Of a stretch of 64,000 nucleotides of DNA, positions 42,418 to 51,756 are shown one piece after another; position 1 is the first letter of the stretch, and each line of letters opens with the position of its first letter. A program made the translations under genes and the position numbers. This stretch comes from Cercospora beticola (taxonomy: Eukaryota > Ascomycota > Dothideomycetes > Mycosphaerellales > Mycosphaerellaceae), in contig NC_088936.1 in the NCBI RefSeq assembly GCF_033473495.1, forward strand, positions 3,100,001-3,164,000, in the 5' to 3' direction. The notes under the pieces are model-generated. The model was given only the letters and a program-made list of their open reading frames with translations, was not told where the DNA came from and ran no database searches.

Positions 42418-44336
42418 GAGGCGACCTGTCGTAGTCGTGGTATCACACTGGGAAGCGATTCAAATAACACCTGCGCAGGCCGCAGGTTGTGTATCCTATA
42501 CCTTGCCTCCACATCACCTGTACTTGTGGGATGTAACATACGACTTTAATCAACAGAGTCAGTCTTTCCGGCAGAAGATACGTGAAGCAAACCTCTTTCG
42601 CCAGGTCTAAAATGGTGCGCTCTGCTCTGCTTGTAGAAGAACGCTGCATGCCAAATAACAAGGTCCACGGGGAATGCCGCCATCACCCGAGACGGTGACA
42701 TTATTTTGCCTCACCAACCTGGCGTGGCGTTTATTCTCACATCGCATCAATCACGTAACATTTCTCGCGAAAATCCCCAATCCAGAGGGCCTGCATCGAT
42801 GTCGACCCCTACGACTCTATAATCGAGGTGATGACCACTGCATTCGATGACGAGGTATCGAAGTTAGAGAGAGTGGAGTTCACTAGCTTGAGCAGACAGG
42901 GCCCCGTTCGCGGAGCTTCAGCTGTTTAGAAGTCCGCTGAGGCTCTCAAGGATCGTTTCATTAACAGGCAGCAATGGAAAGCATGACGGAGCAATGCAAA
43001 GAAACGTCCTCAAGGACGGGCGTACTCAGTCGCGGCGGTCAGCTGCATGCATCTAGGCAATGAGGGACAGCAACGTTCCTTCGGCCTGAGGGCGGAGTTT
43101 GGATATGCTTTCACGCCTTTGCGACCTTTTCCTCACCGGCGGCGCCGTAGCTCCGATTAAAACTGCTCAACTCAAGGACATCAGCGCCATTTTCAAGCTG
43201 TTGAGCTCGTCAATGAGCAGCTCCACTGCCACTACCACTCAGAGCCGAGCATCGCTCGATTTAGCTATTACAAGAGATCATGAAGCGGGCCAGAGTGTAT
43301 CAAGGCAGTCACGCCGCGTCTTCTTACTGCGCAAACCGATCGAACACCATGACTGCGGCTTGAGGTTCTGAGATGGTGTTCTCAAGGGCGGGCCAGTTGC
43401 TGAGCCGCACCTTCTCGCAGGTGACATTTGGACTCAGAGGGAGTCGCCAAGTGGAGACAGCGAACCTTGCTCGAGAGACCAAGGGGTCTACTGCTATTGG
43501 AAAGGGAAAGAGTCTATAAGCTGAGTGAGAAGCTCATCGGGGCCGCCCACGGCCGCGTGGAGAAGAAGGAGGCCCACCAGACAACGCCTTTCGCGGGTGC
43601 GCATCAGGAGGTTCCGAACACCACTCTACAGTGATGCGGTCGCCGAGCTCCTTGGAAGCGCGAACAAGAGTGTGCGGAAGAGTTCTCCGGCCTCTAGGAT
43701 AGATCCGGATACCGGGTCAATTTGCTGCTTGATGCGATTGACACCACGAAGAGGCTGGCTCTTCGTGATCAAAACGCCTGAAATCCAGCTCATGCCTGCA
43801 GTGATCTTTCCATGCGGCTTCTCAGGGTGCAGCTCGGGGTCCTCTGAGCTAGGTGGACAACAGTACAAACTGATACTGTAGAGCGCATTTGCAGTCCTTG
43901 CCAGAATCCATATATGCTACCGCACAACGGCTCCGCACCACATTGCAGAAATGTCGAAGAGATGATGCGGGTCCAAGACAGATGCGGATGTGTAGCTAGG
44001 CGAAGGAGGAGGCAACGCTAGAGGTCGCCAAGCCATGCCTTGCAATGCGTTCGCCATGCACGATCCCAGAAGATGGTCTGCCATCTTCAGCAGAGCTTAG
44101 AGCTCTGGCAGGGTCCAAATCTCCACATTTCTCCGCGTCTTTCGAGGTTGGTCGCATATTTCTCGATGCGGAACCGCACTGTGGATGCTGATTCGAGTAC
44201 GGAGGGGTACCGGACAAGGATCCTGCAGAGAGGTGCGATGTTGCAACATCACTATATTAGAGAGACGAGATGCACTCTGGAATGGTTGCAACACTGATCC
44301 AAGTGAGCACGACCATCCTCCCAGTATCCCGCAATC
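42418..44336. other. Long intergenic region with possible PKS-like remnant
   Basis: 1.9 kb without an intact gene. A plus-strand frame at 43099-43230 reads LSRLCDLFLTGGAVAPIKTA then LKDISAIFKLLSSS, which looks like the end of a polyketide-synthase-type enoyl reductase (helix, G-x-I/V-x-PI, then I-x-x-AF-R-x-L), but no flanking domains are intact. A minus-strand frame at 43626-43868 is also unusually open. Both are weak. Confidence 0.25.
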
Positions 44337-46302
44337 ATGTCGATCGATGAGGCTACGAACCCCAAACTGAAGACCCAGCTCTTCGAGTATGGGCAGCGTC
44401 GAAGACAGGATGGACCTTACAAAGACAATTTGGAAGTCGATGCCCTCGTCGTTGGCGGTGGTTTCGGCGGCGTTTTCTGCTGGTGGTCTCTCAAACAAGC
44501 AGGCTTGAACACCGTCATCTACGAAGCTGGTAACGATCTCGGTGGAACTTGGCGATGGAATTGTTATCGTAGGTTCATCGATCTCTGCCCTTGATGCTGT
44601 GCTCTGACATATCTTGTCACTTCAGCCGGTGCCATGGTCGACTCTGAAGTGCCAGAGTATCAACTTTCGATTCCAGAAACTTGGAAGACGTGAGTATAAA
44701 GTGAGGTTCCTCGTCTGAGTTTGACTGAAGCCAGGCAGATACAACTGGCCAAACAATTATCCAACGTACAAGGATCTGAGAGCTTACTTCGACCACTGCG
44801 ACAAAGTCCTTGGAGTCAAGAATGAGACTGCATTCCACAGTGTCGTTGTCGGCGCCAATTTCGACACGAAGGAAGGTCGCTGGCACGTCAAGACTGCTGA
44901 TGGCAGAACTGCCTTTGCCAAATACCTCGTTCTCGCTGCTGGTTTCGCTGCCAAGCGATACGTACCAGAATGGCCAGACATCGACAAGTACGAGGGTGTT
45001 GTCCACCACAGCTCCTTCTGGCCAGACGAGGAGATGGATGTCCGCGGAAAGAAGTGCGCAATCATCGGTACTGGTGCCACGGGTGTGCAGATCACCCAAG
45101 CCTGGGGACCAGTTGCTGGCGAGCTCAAGGTCTTCCAACGCACACCAAACCTGACTGTTCCCATGCGTCAACGCCCCCTTACAGTCAAGGAGCAAGAAGA
45201 GGCGAAGCGATGGTACCCAGAGCTCTTCGCTTATCGCGAGACATGCTTCGGCGGCTTCCTGTACGATTTTGCCGAGAGAGATACCTTCCAGGATACTCCT
45301 GAGGAACGAGAAGCTTTCTTGGAGAAGCTGTGGCAGGATGGTGGCTTCAGATACTGGGTAGCCAACTACAGGTACGGAGTGACTGCGATCACTGAAATGG
45401 CCTCGCTGACCCTTTCCGCAGAGATTACCTATTTGACGCCAAGGCCAATCGAGCAGTCTATGATTTCTGGCAGAGGAAGCAAGCAGTTCGCGTCAAGGAC
45501 CCACGCAAGCGCGATATCTTGGTTCCCGTCGAACCACCACACCCATGGGGCGTCAAACGTCCATGTCTCGAGCACTCGTATTTCGAACAATTCAACCGAC
45601 CGAACGTCGACGTTGTCAATATTAAGCACAACCCAATTGTTCGCTGGGACAAGAAGGGCTTCTTCCTGCAGGACGGAACGCACTACGACTTTGATGTCAT
45701 CGTCATTGGTGAGTACAGTCTTGGGTTATAACATCACTTATAACTTTGTACTAACATAGCTCAGCCACTGGTTTCGACATCACCACTGGCGGTATGACCG
45801 CAATGGGCCTTACTTCAATCAATGGCGAGAAGCTCAAGGATCAATGGAAGAAGGCAGCATACACCTACCTTGGCACCACTGTCGCTGGATATCCAAACAT
45901 GTTCCATCTCTATGGTCCTCAAGGTCCAACCCTCCTCTCGAACGGCCCAACTTCGATCGAAATCCAAGGCAGATGGATCACCGATACCATCAAGCTCTGC
46001 GAGCGCAACGGCATCAAGTACATCAACCCAACTGACAGGGCCAGCCGTGAGTGGAAGTCAAAGATCAATGAGCTCAGTGACAAGACTTTGTTCCCAACAA
46101 CCAAGAGCACGTAAGTCAAGCCACTGATCGTCCCACAATGAACATACGATTCTGACGCTGACTTTCACACAGGTACATGGGCGGCTCAGACCCGAAGAAG
46201 GCATTCGAACAGACTTGCTACTCTGGCGGAGAATACGAGTATGCCAAGACGATCAGAGCTGTTTTGCCAAACTTCGATGGATTTGAAGTCGTCAAGTATT
46301 GA
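44337..46302 (+). CDS. Flavin monooxygenase, Baeyer-Villiger type (second copy)
   Basis: A 563-residue FAD/NADPH monooxygenase in six exons: 44337-44568, 44626-44689, 44739-45371, 45422-45708, 45765-46110 and 46173-46302. Introns are 57, 49, 50, 56 and 62 nt; total coding length is a multiple of three. The FAD site is VVGGGFGGVFCWWSLKQAG, then GGTWRWN joined to YPGAMVDSEVPEY. The Baeyer-Villiger fingerprint is YEGVVHHSSFWP (F replaced by Y at the first position). The NADPH site is IIGTGATGVQI. The final exon reads YMGGSDPKKAFEQTCYSGG. It is distinct in gene structure and sequence from the intronless monooxygenase at 1.3-2.9 kb, so it is not a recent duplicate. Substrate unknown. No esterase or SDR lies beside this copy. 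Confidence 0.93.
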
Positions 46303-46776
46303 TTGTGTCGAGAGACAAAAGCTCATGATTTTGAATTTGTATAGCTGCAGAATGGCTCTAAGAGCACGATAATGTACTTACTGTATTGCTTCGCGTGAAA
46401 CGTGTCTGTTTCTCGGCATGTCCTGTGCAAACAAGCTCTCAAAAAGAGTGTCAAACATTCTTTGAACAATTCCGTGCTGGTGTGCTCGAGGCATGGCCTG
46501 AAGACTTGAGTCATGATTTGCATGACTCGCGGTGTGACATGTGAAGACTGCGCTAGTGAGAGCTAGCGTCGCTGGCCTAGGAAAAGAGTCCTCGCGATTC
46601 CAATCTTTTGCAAATCGGAGCCCTCTCCAGAGCTCAAAAGGACCTGAAATTCACTATGATATAAATTTGCTTCAGCATGCAGCTACGCAAGCGCATCTGT
46701 AAAGTGTCATGCCATCTCAGTACATAACTTCCCAGAATCTCCCATATTATTCGGCTGCCTGTGATCAAGGACTTGC
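46303..46776. other. Intergenic, between monooxygenase and U6 downstream box
   Basis: About 470 bp. Nothing recognisable besides the 3' end of the monooxygenase transcript. Confidence 0.4.
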
Positions 46777-46787
46777 AGATTCGAACG
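46777..46787 (-). promoter_or_regulatory. Candidate downstream B box of U6 gene
   Basis: Minus-strand CGTTCGAATCT matches the Pol III B-box consensus GGTTCGANNCC at 9 of 11 positions. It lies about 107 nt past the U6 terminator. In Saccharomyces SNR6 the B box is also about 120 bp downstream of the terminator, so the placement fits. Confidence 0.5.
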
Positions 46788-46895
46788 AGAGACCTCGACT
46801 GTTTGTCTTGTTGCTTTGTTGCCAAAAGTGGGAACAATTCTGCTCTAACTTTGTCTGCTCTTCGATCCCAACGTCACGAATCACACTACTAGCAA

Positions 46896-46997
46896 AAAAT
46901 GACTTTAGCGCTCTTTGTAGCATGTGTCATCCTTGTGCAGGGGCAATGCTAATCTTCTCTGTATTGTTGCACTGACCATTTGTCCTCCTGAGAGGAC
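46896..46997 (-). ncRNA. snr6: U6 spliceosomal snRNA
   Basis: The RNA base-pairs with the 5' splice site and with U2/U4 in the spliceosome. Read on minus, the sequence has the 5' stem-loop GTCCTCTCAGGAGGAC, then CAACAATACAGAGAAGATTAG with the invariant ACAGAGA box, AGC, CCCCTGC and AAGGATGACAC of the catalytic and ISL region, ending in a T-run (46894-46899) that serves as Pol III terminator. Length is about 102 nt, as expected. There is no intron, unlike some other fungal U6 genes. A TATA box lies about 25-31 bp upstream and a B-box-like element about 107 bp downstream, a yeast-type arrangement. Confidence 0.95.
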
Positions 46998-47020
46998 GAG
47001 AGAACATGTTTTGGTTGTAG

Positions 47021-47028
47021 AATATATG
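47021..47028 (-). promoter_or_regulatory. TATA box of U6 gene
   Basis: CATATATT on the minus strand, centred about 28 bp upstream of the predicted U6 5' end. This is the usual position for a Pol III type-3-like TATA element. Confidence 0.6.
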
Positions 47029-47504
47029 TCTTGAGGACAAAGTTTGACTTGAGTCATGTGCTGGCTTCTGCCTGAGGGCCGGCCGAATGGGCAGGACTTC
47101 TCGACAATGATACCTTGCACAACGACGTTAAGGATTTCCGGCGACTGTTGTAGTGTCTGCAAGAGGCAGCATGCAATACAATCGCCAAAAGGCATGCTGT
47201 GCATATGCATGGCGGTTTCCGGCCGTAGACGTGGCAAGCCACTGCGATTGACAGCAGATGCACAGAGTGAAGGTGAGCAATTTGTGTAAGCGAGAAAGTA
47301 TGGTTTTGCTTGTCCCAGACGCTGTTCTGCATAGTCAGGAGCTATCAATGACGATAGTATACAAATGTCTGGTTATGATTTGATGTTTGGAAGAAGTGAG
47401 TGTAAGTGCGGGGATCCCACAATGAGCGATGCAGCTCATGTTCATGCTTGTTGGACAGTCGTGGAAAGCCAACGTCAAGCGAGCTCTGGTATGGTGCTTG
47501 AGGT
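47029..47504. other. Intergenic, no gene seen
   Basis: About 480 bp between the U6 promoter and the Gly-rich gene stop. Nothing supported. Confidence 0.4.
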
Positions 47505-48326
47505 TTAGGCATAGTCTTCTCCAGAGGCAGAAGGCGTGGCATCGCTTGCAGGCTCGCTTGCAGCGTCGCTGCCGTCTTCGATGCCGGTCGGCGTAGAAGA
47601 AGCGTCTTCAGAGCCTGTGTCGACTGGGCTGTCCAAATTAGTGCCAGCGCTGGCATCGCCAGTAGCAGAACCGCCGAGACCTCCACCAAGACTTCCACCA
47701 AGACCGCCACCGCTCAATCCTCCGAGACCAGAACCCCCGCCCAATCCAGATAGGCCTGAGCTGCCCGCGCCCAAGCCGCCAAGACTAGAGCCTCCTCCCA
47801 GCCCCGAGAGACCAGAGCCTCCGCCCAATCCAGATAGTCCCGAGCTTCCGCCACTCAGGCCACCAAGGCTAGATCCACCACCCAGTCCAGACAGTCCTGA
47901 GCTGCCACCGGTCAGGCCGCCAAAACTAGAGCCTCCTCCCAGACCAGATAATCCCGAGCTGCCGCCAGTCAGGCCACCAAGACTAGAGCCACCACCCAGG
48001 CCAGATAATCCTGAGCTACCTCCAGTCAGCCCACCAAGGCTGGAGCCACCACCTAGTCCAGACAGTCCTGAACCGCCCCCGCTTAGGCCTCCGAGACTAG
48101 AGCCTCCGCCCAAGCCTCCAGTTGGCAAAGCAAAGCCAGAGCTGGCTCCAAGATCATCTGTTCCAGAGTAAGGAGTGGTACCGGTTGGTGCTGCAGATGC
48201 GAGTCCGCCTCCAAGCGCGCCTGACGGGGACAGCGTAGGAGCTGCATAGCCGCTGACCGTGGTTGGTGGAAACGGAGCGGCAGCTGCGATGGCAGCAAAG
48301 CTGGAAAGGATTGCGACAGACTTCAT
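47505..48326 (-). CDS. Secreted Gly/Ser/Leu tandem-repeat protein
   Basis: A 273-residue protein with a strong signal peptide (MKSVAILSSFAAIAAAAPFP). No homologous enzyme family is recognised. From about residue 70 to 220 it is built from tandem repeats of about 19 residues (57 nt) with consensus GLSGLGGGSSLGGLTGGSS. At least six near-identical copies are present, some truncated. The C-terminal 45 residues are acidic and Ser/Thr-rich (DTGSEDASSTPTGIEDGSDA), with no clear GPI signal. No cysteines occur in the repeat, so it probably forms a flexible or beta-structured extracellular matrix, cell-wall or adhesive protein. The repeats suggest copy-number variation by slippage or recombination. The reverse strand is also open over the repeat as an artefact of composition. 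Confidence 0.82.
   Translation of the reverse strand: MKSVAILSSFAAIAAAAPFPPTTVSGYAAPTLSPSGALGGGLASAAPTGTTPYSGTDDLGASSGFALPTGGLGGGSSLGGLSGGGSGLSGLGGGSSLGGLTGGSSGLSGLGGGSSLGGLTGGSSGLSGLGGGSSFGGLTGGSSGLSGLGGGSSLGGLSGGSSGLSGLGGGSGLSGLGGGSSLGGLGAGSSGLSGLGGGSGLGGLSGGGLGGSLGGGLGGSATGDASAGTNLDSPVDTGSEDASSTPTGIEDGSDAASEPASDATPSASGEDYA
47700..48115. repeat. 57-nt coding tandem repeat array
   Basis: DNA repeat underlying the Gly/Ser/Leu protein. About six to seven units of roughly 57 nt with small substitutions, plus partial units at the 5' and 3' ends. Units differ mostly at silent or S/G/T positions. Confidence 0.75.
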
Positions 48327-49494
48327 GTTGACGTTGTGATTGTGGTGCTGGAAAAGGTTGCAAGACTGCGGATGACTGTAGAGTGCTCTGGGTGAGTGTG
48401 TTTAGTGGATACCAGATCCAATGAGTGACTGCGCAGCAGAAACAGGGAGGAGAAGATGATGATGAGGAAAGTTGCTGATGAAGAAGAACAGTCGAGAAGG
48501 ACTAGATATACTCGCGGTTGTTTGCTTCATCACGTACGGGTGCGTGGTTCTGTGTCCGTACTTGATGAAGCTGTATGAACTTGAAACAAGCCTCCGTTCG
48601 AAAGTGTGGATCGGGAAAGCCTCATGAGACGTTCGTCTGTGATCCTCCGGACGAATGCAGTAGACGCAGCGGCATCTTCCGGAGTTGACATTTTCAGTCG
48701 AGCCGTTGTATGTGATGCAGCGACCTGTTCCGGATACTGCGTTTGGGTTGCTCTCAGGTAGATGTAGGTTGGACGTGCCCGTCCTCAGCTGACGTGCGCG
48801 AGATACGGCCTTGTCGCTCAACTTGCAACCGGATGTGCCAAAGCCGACTGGATTGTGACTGCATTACGAGATCAGATAATCGGAGGCGTCTTGTATTTTC
48901 GGACGAAATCAGTGCCACTGGCCTGGACCCGATTCAATACGGGCCACACCTCGCGAATGGAGCGGTCTGTGGCCCGCGTAGACTGTCAGGCAAGCACGCT
49001 GGGGGTGCGATACATGGCAATGTCGGCCACGATGTTGCGCTGTTCCGTTGCCTCGAGTAGCAGTGGCTTCTCATGACATGTGGTGCTGTTGGAGTACTGT
49101 TGGATGTTGGGAGGGCAAGAGGCATGGAGAGTGAAGTCGCACAAGCGCGAGTCAGGCAACCGAGCTTGGCATTCGGCTCGTTTTTCATCGTCATCACTGA
49201 TAGCGACTTCAACTCGAGCATCGTCGCGCGCGACAGCAGGAACAGACCGCCCACCGCCATCACCACCGACACCGCATCGCGACTGGCCGAACGACTTGCG
49301 CGACGCCAGCGAGCACGTCGTGTGCACTGCATCAGTCCTGTGAGATTGCCATCCACACTGGTCTTGCGCATCGCGGGCCACAGCACCTCAGACTGCACGT
49401 TGGAACAGATTGCTAACCTTTCACCTCCATCCACGGGCGCGCATAGGGTCTCACTGGCACGGCGCGCGAAAAGCGGCCAGAGAACGGGGCAGCC
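48327..49494. promoter_or_regulatory. Divergent promoter of repeat-protein gene and prp4
   Basis: About 1.17 kb between divergent starts. Several short frames but no supported gene. Confidence 0.4.
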
Positions 49495-51756
49495 ATGAGT
49501 CGACGTTCGCCATCCCTCTCCGACGGCGAAGTCAGCGGAGGCGGGGACGGGGAGAAGGTCACAAAGAACACATCGTACCGCACAAGCACCAGTGTTAACA
49601 GCTCAGCCAGACAATCGACGTCTTCATCTCGGCCTTCGCACCTTGTCGGACGCCAGGCGTTGATGCATGATTCAAACGCGCATTTCAATGGTTTTGGCAG
49701 AGATCGTTCTAGGTCGCCCTACAGAAGAAAAGATCGTTCGCGCTCGCGCTCGCGCTCGCCATACAGAGCCGACCGCGATAGCACTCGTGAGAAGCGACGG
49801 AACCACGATGATCACTATGGCAAAGGCAGTAGTGACTCGAGACGACACAAAACCACATCTCCGAAAGATAGACGAGACGCACGCGTCCGAGCCGCCCCGC
49901 GCGATCGCAGTCGCTCACCGTATCGTGCAGAAGCATCCAAGGGCAGTGCTACAGTAGCCGATCAGGCTGGTGCTGGGTCCAAGGTGGACGGTAAGCAGCG
50001 AAGCAGCGTCTCATTTGCGCAACCCGGTGCCTCTTCACTTGCAGCCACTGTTGCCGCTGCGAATGTGGAGAATGAAGAGGCTGCGGAGCCCGTCAAGCAG
50101 TTAACGGAAGCGGAGCTGATCGAAGAACGACGAAAGAAGCGTGAAGCGATCAGGAAGAAGCACGCGGCAGCCTCGGCGAATGATTCTCTCCTACGCTCGA
50201 CGCTCGAATCGAACCTGCCGTCAGCGGCCACGACACCTTACAATGAAAGTAGCGGTCATGGGTCAGTACCCCAGTCACCGCCAAGCTCCCTCAACTCCCC
50301 TCGTACTCCGATGGAGCCTTCCTTTCCAGGATCGCCAGCATCGCCTGGGTCACCTGCTATTGCTGATGTAGACCTTGCGAACCCAATCCACCTTGAGGCG
50401 AGTGAAGAACACGGACAATCTGCCGCTGATTACGACCCAAATCACGACATGAACGAAGATCGGCCCGATCACAAAAATGCAACGCAGAATCAGCAGACCT
50501 CCACAGAGCCACCAGCACCACCCCAAAAGCCTGCTGGCGATTTCGACATGTTTGCGGACGATGATGACGATATGTTCGCTGCCGATGATGCACCATTGGT
50601 AAATAATGCCCCCCAAAAAGCCAAGGCGCTTGACGAGAGCTTGCTGGACAATTGGGATTACCCTGATGGGCATTATCGTATCATCAATGGCGAGTTGCTG
50701 GATGGGCGGTATGCCGTTGAGCAGCAAATTGGTAAAGGTACGTTCGCGACTGTAGTCAGGGCGACAGATGCGCAAACTGGCAAGAAGGTGGCCATCAAGA
50801 TTGCATGCCGCAACGATACCATGTTCAAGGCTGGCCAGAAGGAAATGCAGTTTCTCAATCGACTGAACGAAGCGGACAAAGACGACAGGAGGTGCATCAT
50901 TCGGCTTCTGGCAGATTTCATGCACAAAGGTCACCTATGTCTGGTCTTCGAGGGACTCGAGATGGATCTTCGGGAAACGCTGAAGAAGTTCGGCAGAGAC
51001 GTGGGCATCAACCCCGAAGCAATTCAGATTTACGCGCGACAGATGTTCCTCGCCCTGCAGCACATGAAGCACCAGGAAGTGCTGCATGCCGATTTGAAGC
51101 CAGACAACATTCTAGTGAGCAGCGACAACAAGCTCGTCAAGATTTGTGACTTCGGCACTGCCACTCTGCACCAAGATGCCGAGCTCACCCCATATCTTGT
51201 GTCGCGGTTCTATCGCGCTCCAGAAGTGATCATGGGCATGGACTTTGACTACGCTATTGACATGTGGTCAATTGGCTGCACGCTGTACGAGCTATACACT
51301 GGACGGATCCTGTTCAATGGTGCAGACAACAACAACATGCTACGAGTCATCCAAGAGTGCCGTGGGAAACTTCCTAATCGGCTGATCAAGAAGTCACAGC
51401 TTGCCGGTAAATATTTTGACGAGAATTTTGTCTTTCACGCAGAACAGAAGGACCCGATGACCCACAACATTGTGGCAAAGCCAATGCACTTTCATCAGGG
51501 CAGCACTGCCAAAGATCTGAAATCGAGATTGAGTGCCAACACCAAGAAAATGGACGCTACCCAGCTCAAGCTCCACAATGCCTTTCTCGATCTGCTGGAC
51601 AAGTGCCTACAGCTTGATCCTGAGAAGCGAATCAAGCCCAGCGATGCCCTCAAGCACCCGTTTGTCACGCGCGAGACGAATGCCCCGGTCAAGGCCACGA
51701 CGAAGACAGCTTTACCCAAAGGGTTTCGTCCAGCCGTCATGCAGCGTGCTGGGTGA
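49495..51756 (+). CDS. prp4: Prp4 pre-mRNA-splicing serine/threonine kinase
   Basis: A 753-residue intronless kinase that phosphorylates tri-snRNP proteins (Prp6/Prp31 in known systems) and promotes spliceosome activation in the nucleus. The first 110 residues are RS-rich (RSRSRSRSP and RDRSRSPYR repeats), typical of splicing factors. The middle is Pro/Ser-rich and acidic (FDMFADDDDDMFAADD). The kinase domain starts at about residue 406: glycine loop IGKGTFATVVRA, VAIKIACR with the ATP Lys, catalytic HADLKPDNIL at about 529 (Ala for Arg, the Prp4-specific form), DFGTA at about 552, and YLVSRFYRAPEVIMG as activation and APE segments. HADLKPDN together with the RS tail separates it from CLK and DYRK kinases. 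Its terminal PALPKGFRPAVMQRAG-like tail is short. Confidence 0.96.
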   Translation: MSRRSPSLSDGEVSGGGDGEKVTKNTSYRTSTSVNSSARQSTSSSRPSHLVGRQALMHDSNAHFNGFGRDRSRSPYRRKDRSRSRSRSPYRADRDSTREKRRNHDDHYGKGSSDSRRHKTTSPKDRRDARVRAAPRDRSRSPYRAEASKGSATVADQAGAGSKVDGKQRSSVSFAQPGASSLAATVAAANVENEEAAEPVKQLTEAELIEERRKKREAIRKKHAAASANDSLLRSTLESNLPSAATTPYNESSGHGSVPQSPPSSLNSPRTPMEPSFPGSPASPGSPAIADVDLANPIHLEASEEHGQSAADYDPNHDMNEDRPDHKNATQNQQTSTEPPAPPQKPAGDFDMFADDDDDMFAADDAPLVNNAPQKAKALDESLLDNWDYPDGHYRIINGELLDGRYAVEQQIGKGTFATVVRATDAQTGKKVAIKIACRNDTMFKAGQKEMQFLNRLNEADKDDRRCIIRLLADFMHKGHLCLVFEGLEMDLRETLKKFGRDVGINPEAIQIYARQMFLALQHMKHQEVLHADLKPDNILVSSDNKLVKICDFGTATLHQDAELTPYLVSRFYRAPEVIMGMDFDYAIDMWSIGCTLYELYTGRILFNGADNNNMLRVIQECRGKLPNRLIKKSQLAGKYFDENFVFHAEQKDPMTHNIVAKPMHFHQGSTAKDLKSRLSANTKKMDATQLKLHNAFLDLLDKCLQLDPEKRIKPSDALKHPFVTRETNAPVKATTKTALPKGFRPAVMQRAG

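Noticed and set aside
47536..48171. 211-residue Pro-rich plus-strand frame
   Set aside because: It is the reverse complement of the Gly/Ser/Leu repeats; Gly codons read as Pro on the other strand, so it is an artefact.
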